Notes under the pieces: model-generated
What the model saw: the letters and a program-made list of their open reading frames with translations, nothing else
The model's database searches: none
Told to the model about the DNA's origin: nothing
Made by a program: the position numbers and the translations under genes
Shown: one piece after another, positions 1-6,652 of the stretch
Position numbering within the stretch: position 1 is the first letter of the stretch
Layout: the number at the start of each line of letters is the position of its first letter
Source of the DNA: Deltaproteobacteria bacterium UBA5756
GTDB taxonomy: Bacteria; Desulfobacterota; Syntrophorhabdia; Syntrophorhabdales; Syntrophorhabdaceae
Direction of reading: 5' to 3'
Length of the DNA stretch: 13,566 nt
NCBI GenBank assembly: GCA_002418985.1
Contig: DIFE01000028.1
Location: forward strand, 1-13,566

Positions 1-112
1 GAGGAAGGTGGTGGTGGAATGACGGAGGAAGAAAGGGCTGGAATGACGGAGGAAGGTGGTGGTGGAATGACGGAGGAAGGTGGTGGTGGAATGACGGGGG
101 AAGAATATGGGG
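1..112. repeat. 24-bp tandem repeat, cut by window edge
   Basis: About four and a half copies of a 24-bp unit beginning GAATGACGGAGGAAGG: a partial copy at 1-16, a variant at 17-40, two identical copies at 41-64 and 65-88, and a decayed copy at 89-112. Because 24 is a multiple of three, frame 1 stays open and reads an octapeptide repeat (GGGGMTEE) up to a TGA at 130-132; the opposite strand reads a Pro/Ser-rich repeat. I see no codon-level sign of selection, so a non-coding minisatellite is likelier, but the tail of a repetitive protein entering from the left cannot be excluded. Confidence 0.85.
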
Positions 113-186
113 GATTATGCGTTAGTTTGTGACTGTCCGGAAAGAGTTGTTGACCTTTATATTATTTTGGGCAGATGTGAGCAATC

Positions 187-209
187 ACCTATAACCCATC
201 ACCTATCTT
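187..209. repeat. Copy of a short extragenic repeat (ATAGGTGAT motif)
   Basis: Read on the minus strand, this stretch just after the L,D-transpeptidase stop has ATAGGTGAT twice at 14-bp spacing. The same 14-mer (ATAGGTGATGGGTT, with variants) recurs at 2631-2656 and, inverted, at 2677-2698. This suggests a dispersed intergenic repeat family in this genome. Positions 113-186 contain nothing I can name. Confidence 0.6.
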
Positions 210-1217
210 CTATAATTTTCTATTCGCTGCTTGGTCGGTTGTTTTGAATTTTGTTTTGAAATAGTCGATAATGCGGTCCGTAACACCGATCGGTGCGGCC
301 GATCCACGAGAGGATGCACCCGTCTTTAACGATGAGTCGAGAGTGACATCTTCGGCCACTCCCGACTCATCCTTGATTAGCCTGTCTATCTTTTGCCAGT
401 CGACCTTATCGGCGACACCCCTCGCCTGGAGCAGTCTGGAGACGTGTTCCTTAAGAGAGCGATGTTTTTTATATACATCGGTACGGACCTCCAGATAGGT
501 CCTGCCGTCCGCCGTCCTGGCGATCTTGACGGGTTCATAGATGATCTCCCCCTGCATGTTTATCTCAACGAGGGGGAATAAACGCTCGATATGCTCGCGG
601 AGCATCCTTATACACCCGTGGCTCATGTACCGGTAAACGCTTCCGGGCCAGATAGTCTCGTGGATGAGTACCGCCGGGAGGGATGTCTTGATTGCATATC
701 TGCCGAGCGGATTCTTGGGGCCCGGAGGGACGGACTCCTCAACGGGTTTTCCCTTCAAAGCATATTCTATCTGGATCGACTCCGGTACATACCAGGTCGG
801 GTCTTTCCTTTTGCCCGTTATGCGAAACTTGCCCTCCGGTGTCTTCCAGCTGCTGTATTCATTCTCAAATATGGCGCCCAGACCTACGGGGAGAGCAAGC
901 AATTGTTTTTCCTGGAAGAAATAAAGAGTCCTGTCGGGTATGTTGACGATGATGCCGTTATCGACGATTCTGGGCACGATCTTTCTTGTGTTCAGTTTGA
1001 GAATCGTGCCCTCGGTCAGGGGTTCTTTCTCATTAAGGCCGTTGTCTCTCGCGATATTCTTCCAGAATACGCCGTACTTGGCACCAAGGCGGTAGAGGTT
1101 GTCGCCTTTTCCGACGGTATGGCTCACATTGCCGCCGATGATCATATCGATGGCCAGTGCCTGCCCGCTCCAGAAAAGGCAAAGAAGAAACAACGCTGTT
1201 TTCATTGATGTTTTCAT
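210..1217 (-). CDS. LysM-YkuD L,D-transpeptidase, secreted
   Basis: A 335-residue periplasmic peptidoglycan-modifying enzyme. Residues 1-22 form a signal peptide (positive start, hydrophobic core, Ala-Leu-Ala before the cleavage site) with no lipobox Cys. A LysM domain spans about 33-77. The YkuD catalytic domain spans about 87-228 and holds the family signature: His186, then SHGCIRM with His200, catalytic Cys202 and Arg204. The C-terminal ~100 residues are charged and outside the catalytic fold. By family knowledge such enzymes form 3-3 meso-DAP cross-links or attach lipoproteins to peptidoglycan; which of these applies here is not visible. Neither ATG (1217, or 1205 at Met5) has a clear Shine-Dalgarno, so the start is uncertain by four codons. 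It is divergent from the TraB-like gene, with a perfect TATAAT upstream. Confidence 0.93.
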   Translation of the reverse strand: MKTSMKTALFLLCLFWSGQALAIDMIIGGNVSHTVGKGDNLYRLGAKYGVFWKNIARDNGLNEKEPLTEGTILKLNTRKIVPRIVDNGIIVNIPDRTLYFFQEKQLLALPVGLGAIFENEYSSWKTPEGKFRITGKRKDPTWYVPESIQIEYALKGKPVEESVPPGPKNPLGRYAIKTSLPAVLIHETIWPGSVYRYMSHGCIRMLREHIERLFPLVEINMQGEIIYEPVKIARTADGRTYLEVRTDVYKKHRSLKEHVSRLLQARGVADKVDWQKIDRLIKDESGVAEDVTLDSSLKTGASSRGSAAPIGVTDRIIDYFKTKFKTTDQAANRKL

Positions 1218-1239
1218 AGGTATGACAGGAGCCTATTTT

Positions 1240-1261
1240 ATTATACATCCGTCAAATTGAC
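1240..1261 (-). promoter_or_regulatory. Promoter region of the L,D-transpeptidase with a dyad
   Basis: On the minus strand a perfect TATAAT lies at 1245-1240, 23 bp from the start codon. No good -35 lies 16-18 bp upstream. Instead an 11-bp palindrome (GTCAA-A-TTGAC, 1251-1261) occupies the spacer, and its right half supplies a TTGACA (1257-1262) pointing toward the TraB-like gene. A regulator-dependent or extended promoter is possible; this is inference. Confidence 0.45.
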
Positions 1262-1293
1262 AATAGAAAAAGTGAAAATGGCATACCCGTGAC

Positions 1294-2010
1294 ATGAACA
1301 TTTTTCTTGAAACGGACCTTGGCTCATGCATTAATTTAAGCATGGCACGCGCTGTGGACCAGCTCTTCCCCGGTAAATTCTTCATGCTTGGGATCATCCA
1401 CCGGGATAGACGGAACGATCAGCTCCTCGAAGAGTGGATCGGAAAATTAAGGCCCGAGGTGATCACCCTGGAACTCTCGCCGTACGGGCTTGCCTTCCGG
1501 CGGTCACTGGGAGAGGTCTATCGCAGGAAGATCGATGACATATGCGACTGTCTGCGTCTGGAAGGGCACCTGTGTCTGCCCTCGGAACTCGACGACCTTT
1601 ACTCGTACGTTGAGATTCCCCGGGAATACGAGATTGCCGGCGATTACTGCAGACGCAATAATGCCCGCCTTTATCCCGTGGACATGGACCTGTTTTCGTT
1701 CATGAAGCTTCGGGAGATCGACGAATTAATCAGCAGGGAGAACATACGAAAAAACCTGTCCGAAAAGGAACGAAGGGGCGGGTCCGTACAGTTGGTCCTT
1801 GCCGACCTTTATTTCCGGTCGGGAGTCACCGCTTTTTCGTACAGCGAGGAGATGGTGCTTCGCGACAGGTTCATGTGCCATGGAATAGGCCTCCTCATGA
1901 AACGCCTCTGCGACAAAAGATTTCTCCATATTGCCGGTTGGCAGCATCTCAAAGACCCTCTTAATCTTTATGCTCAATTCCATCCCGTGAAGATATTTCC
2001 TTATGATTAA
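1294..2010 (+). CDS. TraB/ChaN-like protein, function unknown
   Basis: A 238-residue protein without signal peptide or membrane segment. Its motif layout resembles the TraB/PrgY/Tiki-like superfamily: strand plus LGIIH (His36), then a helix and an ITLE strand end (Glu60), and near the C-terminus RDRF (Arg190-Arg192) followed by the strand HIAGWQHL with His218. In TraB-fold proteins such His, Glu and Arg residues line a putative metal or catalytic pocket. This assignment rests on pattern only and the molecular role is unknown. The ATG at 1294 has no Shine-Dalgarno; an in-frame stop at 1273-1275 rules out a longer gene and the next Met (1342) has no better site, so translation may be leaderless or weak. 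It overlaps the HAD gene by 8 bp (ATGATTAA), implying translational coupling. Confidence 0.6.
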   Translation: MNIFLETDLGSCINLSMARAVDQLFPGKFFMLGIIHRDRRNDQLLEEWIGKLRPEVITLELSPYGLAFRRSLGEVYRRKIDDICDCLRLEGHLCLPSELDDLYSYVEIPREYEIAGDYCRRNNARLYPVDMDLFSFMKLREIDELISRENIRKNLSEKERRGGSVQLVLADLYFRSGVTAFSYSEEMVLRDRFMCHGIGLLMKRLCDKRFLHIAGWQHLKDPLNLYAQFHPVKIFPYD

Positions 2011-2620
2011 GCTCTTTGTTTTTGACCTGGGGAATGTTATCCTCCCCTTCGAGCACCACCAGATCGCCGTGAAACTCCATGAAGCGTCGCTCGTTAAGGA
2101 CCGTTTTACGCCCGACGATATCTTCCGGTATCTCTTCGATCACCAAAAGGGTTTCGTGAACGCCTACGAAGAGGGCCTGATTTCATCCAGAGATTTCTTT
2201 AAGGAGCTTAAAGAAAGGTACAAGCTGGAGCTTGAACCGGAGGATTTCAAGGAGATCTGGAATGATATATTCGAAGAAGACGCGGGGGTGAGCGAAATCA
2301 TCCTTTATCTAAAGGAAAAGGGATACCCGATCTTTCTCCTCAGTAATACCAATGAACTTCATTTTTCCTATGTCATGGAGAGATACCCCATAATACACCA
2401 TTTTGATGAATGGATACTCTCTTTTGAGGTCGGCGCGAAAAAACCCCAGGAAAAGATCTATGATGTGATATTCGAAAGAAAGTCCCTGGAGCGGCACGAA
2501 GTGCTCTATATAGATGACATTCCCGACTATATCAAGGCGGCCGCCGGCTTCGGCATCCCCGGCATAGTTTTCAGGGAGGCTGCCGATATCTGGAAAGTAA
2601 TACGCGAGAATTGTGTGTAG
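2003..2620 (+). CDS. HAD-superfamily hydrolase (YihX-like phosphatase)
   Basis: A 205-residue haloacid-dehalogenase-fold enzyme, probably a cytosolic small-molecule phosphatase. Motif I is FDLGNV with nucleophile Asp8; motif II is LLSNTNE (Ser114); motif III is Lys147 in GAKKPQ; motif IV is YIDD (Asp171, Asp172). A helical cap spans about residues 15-95. The +2 acid of the usual DxDxT is Gly10, as in the DLGNV subgroup that includes E. coli YihX (alpha-glucose-1-phosphate phosphatase), so activity is not excluded; the substrate cannot be read. Its ATG lies inside the end of the TraB-like gene (8-bp overlap), so the two should be co-translated. Lgt follows after a 99-bp gap containing a hairpin repeat. 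Confidence 0.85.
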   Translation: MIKLFVFDLGNVILPFEHHQIAVKLHEASLVKDRFTPDDIFRYLFDHQKGFVNAYEEGLISSRDFFKELKERYKLELEPEDFKEIWNDIFEEDAGVSEIILYLKEKGYPIFLLSNTNELHFSYVMERYPIIHHFDEWILSFEVGAKKPQEKIYDVIFERKSLERHEVLYIDDIPDYIKAAAGFGIPGIVFREAADIWKVIRENCV

Positions 2621-2640
2621 AAGAGGGGTAATAGGTTATG

Positions 2641-2698
2641 GGTTATAGGTGATGGGAAAAAGTCTTTCCTATTGCGCCATAACCCATCACCCGTAACC
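2641..2698. repeat. Imperfect hairpin built from the ATAGGTGAT repeat
   Basis: Arms 2641-2656 and 2683-2698 pair over 16 positions with one mismatch and one G-T wobble around a 26-nt loop. An alternative 8-bp pairing joins 2634-2641 with 2677-2684. The left arm contains tandem 14-mers of the repeat also seen near 190. It fills the HAD-lgt gap and ends 10 bp before the lgt Shine-Dalgarno. There is no T-run, so it is not a classical terminator; it could act as an RNA-stabilising element. Confidence 0.6.
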
Positions 2699-2719
2699 TC
2701 TCCTCATTAAGGAGAACTC

Positions 2720-3526
2720 ATGCTTTCTTTTCCCCATATTGACCCCGTTATCTTCAGAATCGGGCCGTTGGCCATGCGATGGTACGGGCTTATGTATATT
2801 CTGGGTTTTCTGGCCGGCTACGGTCTGACGATTTATCAGTTGAGGGGCAACCGGAAGCCCGGCATATCACGGGAAGCGGTGGACGATCTTTTCTTCTACC
2901 TTATTATAGGTCTCATAGTCGGTGCCCGCCTGGGATATGCGATCTTCTACAATTTCGGGTTCTACATGGAAAACCCCCTCGAAGTATTCATGGTGTGGCA
3001 CGGGGGCATGTCTTTCCACGGTGGCCTCGCCGGCGCCTTTATTGCCGGGACCGTCATTATTGTTAAGAAGAAGCTTCCCTTTCGCGCCACCATGGACCTG
3101 ATCATTCCCACCGCACCTGTGGGAATCTGCCTCGGCCGGATCGGGAATTTCATCAATGGCGAACTCTTCGGCAAGGCGACGGATGTTCCCTGGGCCATGG
3201 TCTTCCCCCAGGGCGGCCCGGTACCGCGACATCCCTCGCAACTGTACGAAGCGTTCTTCGAGGGTCTTCTCCTTTTTGTAATTTTATGGTTTTACAAGGA
3301 CAGAAAGAAAAGGGACGGCGACGTTTTTGCGATGTTTCTTATTCTCTATGGATTGTTCAGGACCTTCTGCGAATTCTTCAGACTCCCGGATACGCAACTG
3401 GGAGCCGTCCTCGGCCCCTTCAGCATGGGCCAGGTCCTGAGCCTGATAATGGTCCTCATGGGCGCAAGCCTCAAGTTTTTAGTCCTGCCGTGGGTTGAAC
3501 GGTTGCGGGGCCGACCGAAAACGTAG
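2720..3526 (+). CDS. lgt: Prolipoprotein diacylglyceryl transferase
   Basis: Inner-membrane enzyme that transfers diacylglycerol from phosphatidylglycerol to the lipobox Cys of prolipoproteins, the first step of lipoprotein maturation. At 268 residues it has normal family length and is predicted polytopic. Recognisable features are the WYGLMYILGF first membrane segment, MSFHGG with His100 (E. coli His103 equivalent), the Lgt signature GRIGNFINGELFG starting near Arg140 (Arg143 equivalent), RHPSQLYEA at 170-178, and a late FRTFCEFFR segment. The start is well supported by AAGGAG at 2709-2714, five bases from the ATG. It probably shares a transcript with the TraB-like and HAD genes, though the 99-bp gap could hide its own promoter. 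Confidence 0.97.
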   Translation: MLSFPHIDPVIFRIGPLAMRWYGLMYILGFLAGYGLTIYQLRGNRKPGISREAVDDLFFYLIIGLIVGARLGYAIFYNFGFYMENPLEVFMVWHGGMSFHGGLAGAFIAGTVIIVKKKLPFRATMDLIIPTAPVGICLGRIGNFINGELFGKATDVPWAMVFPQGGPVPRHPSQLYEAFFEGLLLFVILWFYKDRKKRDGDVFAMFLILYGLFRTFCEFFRLPDTQLGAVLGPFSMGQVLSLIMVLMGASLKFLVLPWVERLRGRPKT

Positions 3527-3603
3527 GAGCCTGTCTCGCGCCCTCCCGCCCTGGCGGGTTAGAGTTCGTAGAGGGCACAGAGAAAGGCAATGAAAGAAAA
3601 GAG

Positions 3604-3641
3604 TGCGGCCTGATCCCGGAGCCAACCAGGATCAGGCCGCA
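3604..3641 (-). terminator. 13-bp perfect hairpin, likely carbonic anhydrase terminator
   Basis: TGCGGCCTGATCC (3604-3616) pairs perfectly with 3629-3641 around a 12-nt loop. On the minus strand the stem is followed by CTCTTTTCTTTC, a pyrimidine-rich though interrupted tract. On the plus strand no T-run follows. It may also simply be a repeat hairpin. Confidence 0.5.
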
Positions 3642-3661
3642 TCTGCAAAAGAACAAAAAGC

Positions 3662-3702
3662 AAATTATAGGTCCTATAAGTCGTATAGGACCTATAATTT
3701 TT
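3662..3702. terminator. 17-bp perfect hairpin, bidirectional terminator
   Basis: Arms 3662-3678 and 3684-3700 are perfectly complementary around a 5-nt loop, and the T-run continues to 3702 on the plus strand; on the minus strand CTTTTTG follows closely. It lies between convergent lgt and carbonic anhydrase, as expected of a shared terminator. Each arm is itself a near-palindrome (TATAGG-T/A-CCTATA), so the structure also reads as two tandem 13-bp palindromes. Confidence 0.7.
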
Positions 3703-3806
3703 CTCGGACCAGCACGCTCACTACTGGATCCCGGTTGGAAATTCTAACCAGTTTTCTCTGCGAGCTCGAGCCCCGTCTGTGACGGGGCGGGCGCGAGACA
3801 GAGCTG

Positions 3807-4391
3807 TTACAGCACCTCCACCAAACCCGTATCGATGTCGTAATATACCGGGATAACCGCTATCGTTCCTTCCTGTACCATCTTCTGGAGAATAGGTTCC
3901 GACGACGCGATGGCGGCCGCGACGAGCTTTGCGTTTTCCCTTATGGCGTTGTCGACGAAGTCGCCGGGCCTGCCTTTTGCAAGCTCGAGGGCGGGGGTGA
4001 TCAGTTTCACGATGCCGCCGATATGGCCGTGGGCGTCCCCTCCCTTCGCTGCTGCCGTAACAGCGCCGCATTTGGCGTGGCCAAGGACGACGACCAGCCG
4101 CGTGGCGAGATGGTCGACGGCGTACTCGACGCTCCCGAGCGCCGTATCGTCAACGACGTTTCCGGCAAGCCGGATGACGAAGAGATCACCGATCCCCTGA
4201 TCGAAGAGGATCTCGGGGGGGATGCGGGAATCGGAGCATCCTACGACGACCGCGAAGGGCTTCTGGCTGGCCGTTACCTCATCGCGACGATTCTTATCCT
4301 GGTTGGGATGGGTCTGTTTCATCGCGGCGAACCGCTTGTTTCCGGCAAGAAGGGTTTGGAGAGCCTGATCGATCCCGGAATCCTTCATCAT
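3807..4391 (-). CDS. Beta-class carbonic anhydrase
   Basis: A 194-residue zinc enzyme interconverting CO2 and bicarbonate in the cytoplasm. The beta-class zinc ligands are in place: Cys52 in CSDSR, His105 and Cys108 in GHAKCGA, with the Asp54-Arg56 catalytic dyad. The N-terminal helix (LLAGNKRF) is typical of the family. There is no signal peptide. The start is supported by AGGGGG eight bases upstream of the ATG; a second Met follows immediately. A sigma70-type promoter lies at 4425-4453. It is divergent from acs, a pairing that suits an organism handling acetate and CO2, although the link is inferred from position only. Confidence 0.95.
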   Translation of the reverse strand: MMKDSGIDQALQTLLAGNKRFAAMKQTHPNQDKNRRDEVTASQKPFAVVVGCSDSRIPPEILFDQGIGDLFVIRLAGNVVDDTALGSVEYAVDHLATRLVVVLGHAKCGAVTAAAKGGDAHGHIGGIVKLITPALELAKGRPGDFVDNAIRENAKLVAAAIASSEPILQKMVQEGTIAVIPVYYDIDTGLVEVL

Positions 4392-4424
4392 AAATATTTC
4401 CCCCTGATTGTATTTTTAAAAAGT

Positions 4425-4453
4425 ATCATAATGGATTTATTTCGATTCATCAA
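4425..4453 (-). promoter_or_regulatory. Promoter of the carbonic anhydrase gene
   Basis: On the minus strand TTGATG (4453-4448) and TATGAT (4430-4425) are separated by exactly 17 bp and match the sigma70 consensus at 4/6 and 5/6 positions. The predicted transcript starts about 25-30 bp before the ATG at 4391, leaving room for the AGGGGG ribosome binding site. Confidence 0.75.
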
Positions 4454-4490
4454 GTCCTAAACCCGGACCCCTGCCCGCCGGCCGTTGGAC

Positions 4491-4503
4491 CACAAGTATT
4501 GTG
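4491..4503. promoter_or_regulatory. Short dyad between the two divergent promoters
   Basis: CACAA-GTA-TTGTG is a 5-bp inverted repeat with a 3-bp centre, lying between the divergent carbonic anhydrase and acs promoters. It could bind a regulator of either gene, but dyads this short occur by chance. Confidence 0.3.
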
Positions 4504-4511
4504 AAAAGATT

Positions 4512-4552
4512 AACAAAATTTTGTTGACATCCCCACCCCTCCCGTTTAAAAT
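4512..4552 (+). promoter_or_regulatory. acs promoter with palindrome over the -35
   Basis: TTGACA (4524-4529, perfect) and TAAAAT (4547-4552, 5/6) are separated by 17 bp, a near-consensus sigma70 promoter. A perfect 14-bp palindrome, AACAAAATTTTGTT (4512-4525), overlaps the first two bases of the -35, which is a usual operator position. Transcription should start near 4559, giving a leader of about 75 nt. Confidence 0.8.
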
Positions 4553-4563
4553 AGTCTGTTCCA

Positions 4564-4604
4564 TAAGCTAAATACGGGTAGCTTAAGCTAAATACGGACA
4601 GCTT
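4564..4604 (+). promoter_or_regulatory. Two tandem 20-bp hairpin repeats in the acs leader
   Basis: Two consecutive 20-bp copies (starting 4564 and 4584) differ only at two adjacent positions (GT versus AC at 4578-4579 and 4598-4599). Each has the form AAGCT, ten bases (AAATACGG plus two variable bases), AGCTT, so the RNA can form two 5-bp hairpins with nearly identical loops; the junction makes the palindrome AGCTTAAGCT. They lie downstream of the promoter and 16 bp before the AAGGAGG ribosome binding site. They may be RNA-protein sites or DNA operators acting as a roadblock. Confidence 0.65.
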
Positions 4605-4633
4605 CATTTCTAAAATCAATAAGGAGGTTATGT

Positions 4634-6622
4634 ATGGCAGACGCAACAGAAGAAACCAGGTTGTATCCCCCATCGAAGGAATTTGTCGATCAGGCTTATG
4701 TAAAGAGCCGCGATGAATACGAAAAGATGTGGAAACAGTCAATTCAGGACCCCGAAACATTTTGGGGCGGCATCGCGAAAGAGCTTCACTGGTTTAAGCC
4801 GTGGCTGAAGGTCAACAGGGAAGAATTTGCCAAGGGCGAAGTGGAGTGGTTCATCGGTGGCAAAACCAACATCTCTTACAACTGTCTTGACTATCAGGTC
4901 GAGAAGGGTAAGGGAGACAAAGTCGCCATTCTGTTCCAGGGCGAGCCGGAAGACGATGTTGTAAAACTCACCTACAAAGAAATGCTTTCCATGGTTTCGA
5001 AATTCGCCAACGTTTTGAAGAAAAAGGGCGTCCGCAAGGGTGACAGGATTGCCATCTACCTGCCCATGATCTGGCAGCTTCCCGTTGTCATGCTTGCATG
5101 CGCAAGGATCGGCGCTGTCCATACGATCGTTTTCGGCGGTTTCTCGGCTGAGGCGCTCCGCGACAGGATCCTCGACGCCGGCGCAAAGCTGCTCATCACC
5201 ACGAACGGCTACTGGCGTTCGGGTAAGAATGTAAGTTCAAAGGCAAACGCTGACATCGCTTGCGACCTCTGCGCAGCACAGGGTCACACGGTAGATAAGG
5301 TTGTCGTCGTAAAGAGACTCGAGAAGTTTGAAGTACCGATGAAGGCTGGCAGGGACACCTGGTTTGAGGATGAAGTCGCTGCGGCAGACATCACAGACAA
5401 TTGCCCGGCCGAGATGATGGACGCGGAAGACCCGCTGTTCATCCTCTATACCTCCGGTTCAACAGGCAAGCCGAAGGGCGTGCTCCACACCGTCGGCGGC
5501 TACATGGTCTTTGCATATTCAACATTTAAATACATATTCGACTACAAAGACAAAGACGTTTTCTTTTGCACCGCTGACATCGGCTGGGTAACAGGCCACT
5601 CTTACATCGTATACGGCCCGATGACGAACGGCGCTACATCGATCGTTTTCGAGTCAGTCCCGACATTCCCGAACCCCGACAGGTTCTGGCAGATCGTCGA
5701 GAAATTCAAAGTCAGCACTTTCTACACCGCTCCGACAGCCATCAGGGCCCTCATGAAAGAAGGCGAGAAATGGCCTCAGGGCAGGAACCTGTCCTCACTG
5801 AGACTCCTCGGTTCCGTCGGCGAGCCGATCAACCCCGAGGCGTGGCTCTGGTATCACAAATACATCGGTAGTGAAAAGTGCCCCATCGCAGATACCTGGT
5901 GGCAGACCGAAACAGGCGGGATCCTCATTACCTTGCTTCCTGGCGCATGGCCGGGAAAACCTGGCTACGCAACACTTCCGTTCTTTGGTGTTGACGCCCG
6001 CGCATTGCAGTCAAGGCCCGACCCGAGCCAGCCTGCGGTTGACGCGCCCGTGAACGAGCAGGGCGAACTCTGCATCGGCAGGTCATGGCCCGGCATGATG
6101 AGGGGCGTTTTCGGCGAACCCGAAAGGTTCTTCAATACCTACTTTGTCCAGCAGCCCGGTTTCTACTTCTCCGGTGACGGTGCATTAAAGGACGAGAACG
6201 GCTACTTCAGGTTGATGGGCCGTATCGACGACGTCGTTAACGTATCCGGTCACAGGATGGGAACTGCAGAAGTTGAGGCAGCCCTTAACTCATTTAACAC
6301 AGCGGTTGCGGAATCCGCCGTTGTCGGTTTCCCGCATGAAGTCAAGGGCGAAGACCTTTATGCATACGTCATTCTGAAAACAGGCGTAGAGGGAAGCGAT
6401 GCCTTGAAAAAAGAGCTCGTTGCCCACGTAAGGAAAGAGATCGGCCCCATCGCATCACCGGGCAAGATCCAGTTCGTACCCGGTCTGCCGAAGACACGTT
6501 CGGGCAAGATCATGAGAAGGATCCTGAGAAAGGTCGCATCCGGCGAGATCGATCAGCTCGGCGATACCACGACGCTGGCAGATCCGTCAGTTGTCGACGA
6601 GATCGTAAAGGGCAGACAGTAA
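4634..6622 (+). CDS. acs: Acetyl-CoA synthetase, AMP-forming
   Basis: Activates acetate to acetyl-AMP and then acetyl-CoA in the cytoplasm, using ATP and CoA. The 662 residues match the family length. In order: the ACAS N-terminal region (about 20-80); the P-loop-like YTSGSTGKPKG at 272-282; WVTGHSY, lining the acyl pocket; DTWWQTETGG at 420-429, in which Trp423 aligns with the Trp that limits the pocket to acetate; the hinge motif GRIDDVVNVSGHR from 529; and PKTRSGKIMRR with Lys625, the catalytic Lys acetylated by Pat-type enzymes in other bacteria. The start is fixed by AAGGAGG at 4621-4627. A strong promoter precedes it and a strong terminator follows, so it is monocistronic. Whether it works in acetate uptake or in reverse cannot be told here. 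Confidence 0.97.
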   Translation: MADATEETRLYPPSKEFVDQAYVKSRDEYEKMWKQSIQDPETFWGGIAKELHWFKPWLKVNREEFAKGEVEWFIGGKTNISYNCLDYQVEKGKGDKVAILFQGEPEDDVVKLTYKEMLSMVSKFANVLKKKGVRKGDRIAIYLPMIWQLPVVMLACARIGAVHTIVFGGFSAEALRDRILDAGAKLLITTNGYWRSGKNVSSKANADIACDLCAAQGHTVDKVVVVKRLEKFEVPMKAGRDTWFEDEVAAADITDNCPAEMMDAEDPLFILYTSGSTGKPKGVLHTVGGYMVFAYSTFKYIFDYKDKDVFFCTADIGWVTGHSYIVYGPMTNGATSIVFESVPTFPNPDRFWQIVEKFKVSTFYTAPTAIRALMKEGEKWPQGRNLSSLRLLGSVGEPINPEAWLWYHKYIGSEKCPIADTWWQTETGGILITLLPGAWPGKPGYATLPFFGVDARALQSRPDPSQPAVDAPVNEQGELCIGRSWPGMMRGVFGEPERFFNTYFVQQPGFYFSGDGALKDENGYFRLMGRIDDVVNVSGHRMGTAEVEAALNSFNTAVAESAVVGFPHEVKGEDLYAYVILKTGVEGSDALKKELVAHVRKEIGPIASPGKIQFVPGLPKTRSGKIMRRILRKVASGEIDQLGDTTTLADPSVVDEIVKGRQ

Positions 6623-6652
6623 GACTGTTCCGCCTTTTTTGAAAGGCAACGT

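Larger units (their letters stand above)
3531..3801. repeat. Hairpin-rich block bounded by perfect 13-bp inverted repeats
   Basis: CTGTCTCGCGCCC at 3531-3543 is the exact reverse complement of 3789-3801. The outer ends are flanked by the trinucleotide AGC on both sides (3528-3530 and 3802-3804), which would suit a 3-bp target duplication but could be chance. The block lies between the lgt stop and 5 bp before the carbonic anhydrase stop. Inside are hairpins at 3545-3558, 3604-3641, 3662-3700, 3733-3749 and 3770-3788, and no ORF of note. It could be a MITE-like insertion or simply a compound bidirectional terminator region. Confidence 0.55.

Noticed and set aside
591..1208. 205-codon open frame opposite the L,D-transpeptidase
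   Set aside because: It is a shadow frame: the minus-strand frame has a signal peptide, LysM and YkuD catalytic motifs, while this one shows no recognisable motif.
6632..6647. Small GCCTTT/AAAGGC hairpin after acs
   Set aside because: A 6-bp stem without a T-run, just before a far stronger terminator; not called as a separate feature.
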